From Plazaster borealis (taxonomy: Eukaryota; Echinodermata; Asteroidea; Forcipulatida; Labidiasteridae): a stretch of DNA of 64,000 nt. Position 1 is the stretch's first letter. The number at the start of each line of letters is the position of its first letter. Shown one piece after another: positions 15,001 through 26,800 of the stretch. The stretch spans positions 22,836,818-22,900,817 of the forward strand of contig CM037471.1 of assembly GCA_021014325.1 (NCBI GenBank), written 5' to 3'. The notes under the pieces are model-generated. The model was not told where the DNA came from. It saw only the letters and a program-made list of their open reading frames with translations, and did not search any database. The translations under genes and the position numbers were made by a program.

Positions 15001-18000
15001 AATGATCCAAAAGTCATTAAATGAAAAATGCAGATAAATTTGAAGAAAAAAAATAAATAAAAATCAACAAATAAATGTTTTACTTAGAAAATGAGTATGT
15101 TTCTTTTTGCCAAACAAATACTTTGGAGACCACTCTTGATCAATAAACCCCATTTACCAGAAGCTCCAAAACATGCAAAAGCATTTTTATGAAACCCATA
15201 CAAATTGCACTAATGACCTTATAGTCCTGAGCAGCCTTTACTGAGACTCCTTCCCTACCCCCCAAAAAAAAATCACCCACAGCCAATCATAGTTAGATCC
15301 AGCTCCTACCGTACAGTCTGCAATCATAACAGGGTATTGAACCAAATACACCCCCATCTTTATTGAAATCATAGAGCCTTGGGCATGGATGAAAACATTA
15401 TTGCACTTTGAAAAAAATTATCTGATGGTGTAAACAAATAAAAATTGATTTTTTCTTTTAATGTAATCCATAATATGATAAGGATTTCGAAAGAACTGAG
15501 GAAAATTGAATAGTAGTCAGAGTGTCCTCTTTTGTTTATCAATTTCATTTTTGTTTTCCTTTTTCAAGTCCTTCATTCAAACGACAACCAAGTAATTCTC
15601 GTCTTTCTTTTCTTTTTCTTTTTTTCTTGTGCAGATTTTATTGTTGTTATAGCATCTGCCGCAGTGCTTTGTTTTGGTTCCGAAGGTCAAGTATTTGCTG
15701 CCTCGGCTATAAGGTGAGTTAGGAACGACGTTGTGTCTGACGATGACTTGAGCAGGCTGATCAAAACATCTTCGAAATGTTAAGATGAATTTTGGGTTGA
15801 ACAAAGAAAATTGTGAACCTGCGACCTCTGGATTAACGTGCCGGTGCTGTACCAACTGAGTTATTTCTAGTCCCTAATGTTGGCGGTCTCCCTATTTTGT
15901 CAATATCTTTGTTCGGGGTTGCCAATCAGAAGCCATTTAACCTGTAACTGCCGTATAGCCAGGGATCATACCCAAGTTTATGATACAACCTGGGAAGCGG
16001 CAGGAAAGGGATCACCTTAAGGGGATGCAACTTTTTATTTAAGATATCAAGTAATAAGTAATAATAATAGTAATAGCGGCTTCTTATATAGCGCTCATAT
16101 CCGTCACTCAGTGACGCTCAAGGCGCTTCAACATTCAGTATTTTCCTGCAAGGTATTGTGGAGCTACGTTTTTGAAGTATGAGACCAATTCCTTTACATA
16201 GCACCATGTAATGGTTTACAAGGTGCTGTGGCAGCCAATTACAAGGGAAACTATACTAGGAATTTGTTTTTAAATAATTTTGGGTTGAACAAATCAATTT
16301 TTCTGTGTTCAACCGAAAATTATTTAAAACAAATTCCCAGTCAGTTTCCTATGTGGTTTCTTACTTGAAAGTTTAAGACCCATAATATCTCACTATATAG
16401 GCGATATCTCAAGAGCTTCCCTCGATCCACTAAGTGAAAGTAGAAGTCCCTCCAAGTTGTTATTTACTCCAATGTAGTAGATATACACCAGCGCAAGTTC
16501 TTATCAGAACAAAGTAGTTTCCGGAATTTTTCCGAATCTACTCCACGGAAGTAGAAGAAAAAAACTGCAGGACAAGTTCTTCTTTTAACTTTAGTAGTCT
16601 CCTGATACTCCATAGCATTAGACAAACATCAGGACAACTTCTTATCAGAACTTGAATTCTCACGATTTTCCTAATCTAATCTGCAGCTGTAGATAAATAG
16701 CCGGACAGTTCGTATAAGAACTTGAAGTCTCCCAATTTACCTAATCTACTCTGCGGCAGTAGATAAATAGCCGACAGTTCTTTTAAGAACAATCTACACA
16801 GCAGAGTGGATACTATCACATGGTGTTACCACTGACCATGCATGATATTTTTGCTACTTTAATCTGATTTTCGATTTCTTTACTCTTAGAAAAATCAACA
16901 AATATCTTTATTTCATAGCCAGAAAAGTCCATGTATCCTACTTTTTTTCCAACGGCCAAATATCAATGCCTGTAAATTTACAATGACTTAATGATCAAAC
17001 TGATCAAAGAATTCTCATCAAACCCTCAAACTCACTCGCATCATGAACAGCAATTGCAGAGACAAATTCTATAGATTTGCTCTCCAAAGGGTCAAGGATT
17101 CCATACAGATTTTACTCTTGTGACAAAAACCTTGGGCAGTTTAAGTGTGATCACTCGTACTTGCTCTGTATTACTCTTCGGAACTTCCTTTGGGGTTTTA
17201 TAGCAGGCATCAGAAATTCATTTTGTAGTTTGACTTAAAGTCTGAAGAAAAAGTAATCAAAAGAACCTGATTTGCTAGCTGTGTGAGCTATCACCTTAGG
17301 ATTGCTTTTAAAGGTATTATACAATAATAAAAAGCGTCATTGTTTAATGTTTGTCTAAAATCTTACTGATTATGAAGTTCATTCTAGAAGCATTTTTACT
17401 GTGAAGTATTTCCCTCTGAAATGAAGTCATATTCAAGAAAACTGTGACTGAAAACCTAAAATTCCCAAAACGCAACAGCTGATTTCGGCTGTTACAACCA
17501 AAATTAAGGACAATGTGTTTAATTGCTGAAAATTGTATGTGGTTTTTCACTATTTTCTCCTGACCCACACAACGAATTGAGCCCAAATATTCACAGTTTT
17601 GTTATTTTTATGTATATGGTTGATCACACAAAACATGGTTTAAAAACTTTCCCCCATTTTAAGTAAAACTTGAAGCTATGCATGATGGATGTAGGTAATG
17701 TGTGGTAATTTAAATAGATTTAACACCCAGTGTTGCCACAAGCAAGCCTTCATTCCCAAATTTTGTAGAAAAAGTTACAAATATGGTTTTTTTAGGGTTT
17801 GGTTGAGAGTTTTTCAATAATTTTATATTTGAATGAGAAACTTGATAGATGATATTTGTTTTGTCAATTCTGTATTTTTTTTTTCAGAGGTGTTCGTTGC
17901 CTTCAGATTCTTCGAATGCTCCATATGGACAGACAGGGAGGAACCTGGAAACTCTTGGGCTCGGTAGTTTTTATTCACAGACAGGTAAACCTCCTTTACA

Positions 18001-20806
18001 CTGGTACCACAGAGTACCGCAGAGTACCACACAGTACCACATAGTAGCACAGAGTACCGCAGAGTACCACATAGTAGCACAGAGTACTGCAGAGTACCGC
18101 AGAGTACCACAGAGTACCATACATTAATAATAATAATAATAATAGTAGCTTCTTATATAGCGCTCAACTCCGTCACTCAGTGACGCTTATGGCGCTCAAA
18201 TATTATTACCCCTGGTCAATGGGACATTTGTTTCATTCCTTAAACCATCTCAGCTTCCTTGGGAGTATACAGCCTGTGCTACCAAATGTGTAGCGCACCA
18301 AGCTAAATCAATCACAAGAACCATCTCTGCCCTCACAGGTATCCATTTACCTCCGGGTGAAGAGAAGCAATTATGGTTAAGTGTCATGCTCAAGGACACA
18401 AGTGTCAAGACCGGGACTCGAACCCACACTCTGCACATGAGGACCTACAGCTTTTGCGTTTCATCTAAAGTATGAAGCTATTATGCAGAAGTGTCTTGCT
18501 CAAGGACACAAGTGTCAATACCGGGACTCGAACCCACACTCTGCACATGAGGACCTACAGCTTTACGTTTCGTCTAAAGTATGAAGCTATTTTGGGGAGT
18601 GTCCTTGCTCAAGGACACAAGTGTCAAGACCGGGACTCGAACCCACACTCTGCACATGAGGACCTACAGCTTTACGTTTCGTCTAAAGTATGAAGCTATT
18701 ATTGGGAAGTGTCCTTGCTCAAGGGACCCAAAGCTCTTGGTTGGGAAGCCCTGGTAAGGTCACAATCAAAACATCTTGTTTGTCTTCGGACTTTTGTTTA
18801 TTTGTTATTTTATTTCTTTTCTCTCTTTATATTTAGGAGCTGATAACGACATTATACATTGGCTTCCTGATGTTAATCTTTGTGTCGTATTTTGTGTATT
18901 TGGCTGAGCGTGACAACAAAGACGAGAAAGGGCGATATCAATTTGAAACCTATGCAGATGCCTTATGGTGGGGAGTGGTATGTATTCACTTCATAATCTT
19001 TAAATAACAGAAACGAGCAAATGAGGGATGGATTTAGAATATTTTAGAATTTTTCCTTTGTACAAAGGGAATCGTCTGCCTCAGGCCTTATGCACTTGAT
19101 GGGTGAAAAGCAAAAACATCACAACCTTCAACAACGTTTTTTGATGATAGACTTGGGCTTTTTGTGTTTTGGGAGGGGGGGGGAGAATTACCTAAGCACA
19201 CTATGTATTTATTGTTGTTGTGTCCGAGAGAATTATTGTCTTATAAAATAATATACTCTTTTCAGCTTTCAGCTGATTTCATTATTTTTCTGGGGGTTTT
19301 TTTCTTCTTTTTAATACAATAGGCAACTGGCCAGTTCCTACTTTTTGTCAATTATAAAGTTGCACGTCTTTGTTATGTGCATTCTGCAGCTATTCAAGAT
19401 TGATAAAAAAAAGTGATGTTTTTAGCGAAAACTGTTTTTTTTATTGTTTAAGGCATTTCCCTCCATTGCCCCCAAAGTCAACAACAAGAGTTGGACTTAA
19501 CCTCTGACCACTTGAAATCTCACATCAAGTTGGACTTAACTTCTGACCACTTGAAATCTCACATCAAGTTGGGCTTAACTTCTGACCACTTGAAATCTCA
19601 CATCAAGTTGGTCTTAACTTCTGACCACTTGAAATCTCACATCAAGTTGGACTTGACCTCTGACCACTTGAAATCTCACATCAAGTTGGTCTTAACCTCT
19701 GACCACTTGAAATCTCACATCAAGTTGGACTTGACCTCTGACCACTTGAAATCTCACATCAAGTTGTTTCAAAGAGGGGTTCAATTTGTGTCATCTCCAA
19801 TGTAAAGATTCCTGTCTCTTGTGAGAGAAATGTTTTCACGTAAAAAAACATCTGCAGGTGAAACATAAGATGGAGCAGTAACTTTAATGAGCAGATGTTC
19901 TGTCAAAATGTCAGTGTGGGTTCTGATAAATATTTATCAAAAGGGATCTGCAATTTGTTTTCTTCATGATTGCCTTACATCACAAACCCGGACAGCCACT
20001 TCAAGGTGAGGGCTACACTTAACTGATTTGGGCTGTAACTGCCACCAGGGGCACGTTGCCACCTACTCCTGGGGCTGAAACAGGGTTACCCCCTTCACAG
20101 TCCGTAAGGATGTAGGCATGGGTATCATCCACTAGGAGCCTGGCTGGTAGAGCAGAATGCACTACCTTCCCAACTTTTTACAAAGCAGTTATGCTGCCTT
20201 AAGTGCCTGTATAATACCTTTAATTTTGATGTGTATGTTCTTTTCCAGGTAACATTAACTACGATAGGATACGGCGATAAAGTCCCCCATACGTGGTTGG
20301 GGAAGATTATCGCCTCGTGTTTTTCAATATTTTCCATTTCCTTCTTCGCCCTTCCCTCGGTAAGTATAAAACATTCCGGAACTTTCCACCCTTCTAAAAC
20401 ACAGCCAATTACAGAGAGCAATCAGAGTGCCTAAACGCTCTGAGGTAATTTATTAATAACAATTAAGGGCACCAGTTTGCTATTATTCAATCTTTCATTA
20501 GCATATTTAATAATGAAAGATATTTGATATAACTGTCGACACACGTGTCGTTTGAACTTTCCTGGTAAACAGGTGGGAATTCCTGAGCAGGAAAGCTTTT
20601 GAATTAGACATGATTTTATCTTGTTATAAATTTGGGTCCATGCATGGACAGGTTTATTGACTTTTGTTTTATTTTACACTTTTTTCTCAGACGATCTTCA
20701 TTGCTTTTATTTTGTCGGGTCTGTTCAGAGAAAAGATATATATTTTATGTAAACAAATCCTGTGACAGTAAATGCATGGTAGATGATAATAAATTCATTA
20801 TTTTGG

Positions 20807-20837
<31 letters not shown>

Positions 20838-23800
20838 AATTAAATAACGCTGAAGACAAAGATCGAGAAAGGTAATTTGGTAGAAACCAAAATGGATTGT
20901 TTTCAATCTGAAAGCTCATTGATTTATAAAGTTCTTACAAGTACCAATCATTTAGAGAAATGATTTCGTCTGAAATACTTTGAAAGTTTGAATAATTGCA
21001 TTTGAGGACACTTCTAGCCGATTAAAACTGTGGTTTTGCATTTTTCTTATACAAGCCTTATTTCAGGGCTCATGTTGTGCTGTTTTTCTATTTTGTTTTA
21101 AAGATAATCTGACATGGAGGTAAACAAAATAAATTATCTGCATGTAAAGAAAAACAAAGTTTTAACATTGAGTAATACTACATAAAAGGTTATAAAATTT
21201 AACATTTTTTATTCTATTAACTTTTTATCTCACAGGCCCAGATTTAAAAATCATCGAGTCAGTGCGAAAACATTGTATCTCAATTTTGCAAAAAACGTTG
21301 TATCTCGCACAAAAATTTTCCATTCATAAAGCATTGTATCTCAGTGCATAGCCTACTTGTTCTGTGTGTTCATCCGGGCTTTTTTAAGCGAGATACAATG
21401 TTTTGACAATTTCAAACTCACGTGTAACATAAGTGCTATTTTAGGAGTTTTTGCACTGACACAACGAAATGGGGGGGGGCAGGGTAGGGGGCACATAACA
21501 CATAAGTTTCTCCGCTGGAAAACCTCCAAATCGCCATTGCTTATTTTGATTGAAGCAATCAAAATTAGCTCAGTGTGAATGTCCATAAAGTCTATAATCC
21601 TTTTTAGGGTTGGTTTCTCTATAAACACGTGATTTCAAAATTGGACAAAAAATTGTCATGGTTTGATTGGATGGTGTGTTCGAAGAAAACAAGAAAGTGG
21701 GAATTAATTCACTCTTTCAAAATCCAATGACGTACTTTTCCCTCTAAGCTCACTTGGAAGATAAACTGCAATTCTTAATTATTAAATCTTTGATCTATTA
21801 TTTGTGACTGTAGAGATGACAATGTTTGGAAGGTCGTTATAAAAAATTATTAAACGTCAGCATTACTACATTTATGAGAGATGTTTGTTGTGATGCTGAA
21901 GGAGCCAAACTTGATTATTTAAATTCTCCGTGGAACTTATTTTGTTGCCTTTCTATTGTTGTGAGATCAATTCACGTTAAAGGTAGGGTCATAGATTGGT
22001 AAATACTCCACATATTAATGACCATAACAACTTACTTGGTGAAAAACTGCAGCTGTTGATGGTATAAACTATTTTGAGAAAGGATTCACTTCGAAGAAAT
22101 ATGGTTTGGATAATTTTTCACCCAAAAACATTTGAATCTGAGAAACAATTCATGCTTGAATCGTTTATCAGATATCTGAGGGTTGGTGTCCATTCGCGAA
22201 TGCTGCGGCCAGAGATGCGGTTGGTAGCCGCTGTCACCTCGCTAAACGTGGATGGATTCAACGTTCTTGTGAAAACACTGACAGTTTTGTTTGCAATATT
22301 CTCAACAAGTAGACACTGTATTCAGCTGAAACTTTCAAATGTGGCGTTTATTGTGTCTTTCTATATAATTTTGCCTATAAATCAGCATTATTTTGACAAA
22401 ACCCAATCTATGACCCAACCTTTAGGTGCCTACGCTTGTTGATTTATGCAATAACTTTTTTGTATCAATATTTGCAGGGTATTTTGGGCTCTGGTTTTGC
22501 GTTAAAAGTGCAGCACAAACAACGGCAGAAACACTTCAGCCGGCAGATTCCTGCCGCAGCTCGGCTCATTCAGGTCAGTTCTTGTAATAGTTGCATCTTT
22601 TCAGTCATGTCTTGTTATTATGTATTTCTAGTTATGAAACTGAGGGTGCCTTGTTATTGGCTTAATCACTGTAGCTCGCAAGCCTGAGGAAACACCGGGG
22701 TTAACCCCTACTCTGCCACTATAAGTGTTCTGTTATTAAATATTTCTAGTAATGAAACCAAGGATGCCTCAAAAGTGAGCTTAATCACTGTAGCTCGCAA
22801 GCCTGAGGAAACCTGTAAACAAGGGTGCTTACTATGTGAACCAGAAACACCGGGGTTAAACCCTATTCTTCCACGATAAGTGTTCTGGGTTCTTTTACGT
22901 GCACTATTCAAGCTTATGGCTTATTCGTTGGTATGTCAGATTTGCAACGCTTTGACCAATGATGTTTACCCAACTATTTGAAGCACCAACACCCTCCAGT
23001 AATGGTGGGAAAAAAAATGGTCCAGCCATATTTAAACAATCTGAATGGTTTCGTCGATATACACATACGCTAATGTTTGTAATTTTTTTTCTCGAACTAT
23101 ATCCAGTGTGCATGGAGAATCTATGCCGCTGAGAATAAAACTGGTTTTGTATCCGAAGCAACATGGAAAATCCATATTGCGCCACCGAATTCCAATAATG
23201 CTTCCAACTCCACCACACCCAGCACCCCTTCCTTCACCAATAAGGCGCACCTTAAAAAACGTAAGAACTCCAAGCTCAAGGAGGCACTGATCCAGTCTAC
23301 ACTCCTTGAATTTATTCCTGGGAAGTCTTCACCGGAGAGAGCCGGAGGTGGTGATGCAGTCTTCAATCATGATGAGTCTTCATGTAAGTACATATGAATG
23401 AAAAGCATACCAGAAATCCCATAATTATCTATAGTGGTAGAACTTGTCCCTAACCTCTAGTGGAAGAACTTATCCCTAACCTTTATTGGAAAAACTTGTC
23501 TCTAATCTATTGTGGAAAAACTTGTCCCTAGCCTATAGTGAAAGAACTTATCCCTAACCTGTAGTGAAAGAACTTATCCATAACCTATATTGAAAGAACT
23601 TATCCATAACCTATATTGAAAGAACTTATCCATAACCTATATTGAAAGAACTTATCCATAACCTATATTGAAAGAACTTATCCATAACCTATATTGAAAG
23701 AACTTATCCATAACCTATATTGAAAGAACTTATCCATAACCTATATTGAAAGAACTTATCCATAACCTATATTGAAAGAACTTATCCATAACCTATATTG

Positions 23801-26800
23801 AAAGAACTTATCCATAACCTATATTGAAAGAACTTATCCATAACCTATAGTGAAAGAACTTATCCATAACCTATATTGAAAGAACTGATCCATAACCTAT
23901 ATTGAAAGAACTTATCCATAACCTATATTGAAAGAACTTATCCATAACCTATATTGAAAGAACTTATCCATAACCTATATTGAAAGAACTTATCCATAAC
24001 CTATATTGAAAGAACTTGTACCTAACCTATAGTAGAAAAACTTGTCCTTCACCATAGGGGAAGAACTTATCCCTAGCCTGTTGTGGAAGAACTTATCCCT
24101 AACCTGTTGTGGAAGAACTTGTCCCTAACCTATTGTGGAAGAACTTGTCTCTAACCTACCATGGAAGAACTTGTCTCTAACCTATTGAGGAAGAACTTGT
24201 CTCTAACCTACCATGGAAGAACTTGTCTCTAACCTATTGAGGAAGAACTTGTCTCTAACCTACCATGGAAGAACTTGTCTCTAGCCTATAGTGGAAGAAC
24301 TTGTCCCTAACCTATTGTGGAAGAACTTGTCTCTAGCCTATAGACTGTGCACTTGAACTTCCGGGACCATTGTGGTCCCAACCATACGAAGATTTACGTG
24401 GGCACGATTTTGTTTTGTCAATTATTTTAGTTTAACGTGGTATATGCCCGTGAAAAATACATATGTTGTTGGGAATGTAAAACTTAGTTATAAAAAAATA
24501 TGAAAGTAAAATCATTTCAACAATATAACGAAGAAAACCCGATAATTAAACTTGACCTCAACTTCCGGTTGCTGCAAAAAATGAAGAATTTTGTGCTCAC
24601 CTCCGATCACAAAACTTATGTAAACGCTTGTTTTAGATGAGCGATGATAATCGCCAGATACTGTAATCGCAACGCGAAGCCTTTTCATTGCAGTCTATGG
24701 TTGTTGAGGCGTCAGCGTCCTCTATAAACTGTGTCAAACGTTAATTTTACGCCCGTGTGACCTTCGCTAATCCACGTAAGTGGTTTCTGAAAAGTTAAGA
24801 TCGAATAAGCATCCTTGTCCCAGAGTTTTAATTTTGCTTCACTAATAGTTAACACATTATTTGTGTATTTTTTATAAAAACTAAAACCGATTTTATTAAC
24901 ATGTAATGAGTATTTTTGTTTTTCAGATTTTGTCATTAGATATAATTTAAAACAAAGATTTGATTTCAGAGAAAAAAATGTTCTTCTATTGACGTGTTTT
25001 CTCGTTCCGATACACGCGAGACTTGCACAGTCTATTGTGGAAGAACTTGTCTCTAGCCTATAGTGGAAGAACTTATCCCTAACCTATTGTGGAAGAACTT
25101 GTCTCTAGCCTATTGTGGAAGAACTTGTCTCTAGCCTATTGTGGAAGAACTTGTCTCTAGCCTATTGTGGAAGAACTTGTCTCTAGCCTGTAGTGGAAGA
25201 ACTTATCCCTAACCTATTGTGAAAGAACTTGTCCCTAACCTATTGTGAAAGAACTTGTCCCTAACCTCTAGTGGAAGAACTTGTCCCTAACCTCTAGTGG
25301 AAGAACTTGTCCCTAACCTATAGAGGAAGAACTTGTCCCTAACCTATTGTGAAAGAACTTGTCCCTAACCTATTGTGAAAGAACTTGTCCCTAACCTATA
25401 GTGGAAGAACTTGTCCCTAACCTCTAGTGGAAGAACTTGTCCCTAACCTATAGAGGAAGAACTTGTCCCTAACCTATTGTGAAAGAACTTGTCCCTAACC
25501 TAGTGTGAAAGAACTTGTCCCTAACCTCTAGTGCAAGAACTTGTCCCTAACCTCTAGTGGAAGAACTTGTCCCTAACCTATAGAGAAAGAACTTGTCCCT
25601 AACCTAGTGTGAAAGAACTTGTCCCTAACCTATTGTGAAAGAACTTGTCCCTAACCTCTAGTGGAAGAACTTGTCCCTAACCTCTAGTGGAAGAACTTGT
25701 CCCTAACCTATTGTGGAAGAACTTGTCCCTAACCTCTAGTGGAAGAACTTGTCTCTAACCTATAGAGGAAGAACTTGTCCCTAACCTATAGAGGAAGAAC
25801 TTGTCCCTAACCTATTGTGAAAGAACTTGTCCCTAATCTATTGTGAAAGAACTTGTCCCTAACCTATTGTGAAAGAACTTGTCCCTAACCTATTGTGAAA
25901 GAACTTGTCCCTAACCTATTGTGAAAGAACTTGTCCCTACCCTCTAGTGGAAGAACTTGTCCCTAACCTATTGTGAAAGAACTTGTCCCTAACCTATTGT
26001 GGAAGAACTTGTCTCTAACCTATTGTGGAAGAACTTGTCTCTAACCTATTGTGGAAGAACTTGTCCCTAACCTATTGTGGAAGAACTTGTCTCTAACCTA
26101 CCATGGAAGAACTTGTCTCTAACCTATTGAGGAAGAACTTGTCTCTAACCTACCATGGAAGAACTTATCCATAACCTCTAGTGGAAGAACTTGTCCCTAC
26201 CCTCTAGTGGAAGAACTTGTCCCTAACCTATAGTGGAAGAACTTGTCCCTAACCTCCAGTGGAAGAACTTGTTCCTAACCTATAGTGGAAAAACTTGTCC
26301 CTAACCTATCATGGAAGAACTTGTACCTAACCTATTGTGGAAGAACTTGTCCCTAACCTCTAGTGGAAGAACTTGTCCCTAACCTCTAGTGGAAGAACTT
26401 GTCCCTAACCTATAGTGGAAAAACTTGTCCCTAACCTATAGAGGAAGAACTTGTCCCTAACCTATTGTGGAAGAACTTGTCCCTAACCTCTAGTGGAAGA
26501 ACTTGTCCCTAACCTATAGTGGAAAAACTTGTCCCTAACCTATCATGGAAGAACTTGTCTCTAACCTCCAGTGGAAGAACTTGTCCCTAACCTCTAGTGG
26601 AAGAACTTGTCCCTAACCTATAGAGGAAGAACTTGTCCCTAACCTCTAGTGGAAGAACTTGTCCCTAACCTATAGTGGAAAAACTTGTCCCTAACCGATA
26701 GTGGAAGAACTCATTTCTAACCTATAGTGGAAAAACTTGTTCCTGGCCTGTATAGTTCTTTTTAGAACCACCGTAACTCATTAGATAGATACTGGTAGTT

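Larger units (their letters stand above)
71..15634 (+). other. 15.5-kb KCNQ1 intron
   Basis: No exon was recognised here. The intron holds MITE, SINE and tandem-repeat insertions listed separately. The stretches 920-1556, 1910-2850, 5150-6138, 7300-8462, 9420-10370, 10770-12355 and 14405-15634 show only AT-rich unique-looking DNA, short microsatellites (AATAAT, TTTATTGA) or degenerate repeat pieces. An alternative first exon could be hidden but none was supported. Confidence 0.7.

Noticed and set aside
22074..22442. 122-codon plus-strand open frame
   Set aside because: It lies in the 449-bp MITE, crosses its right terminus and has no recognisable domain.
23107..23256. Shorter helix A exon ending at an internal GTAAG
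   Set aside because: The later GTAAGT at 23384 is a better donor and leaves the phase required by the next exon.
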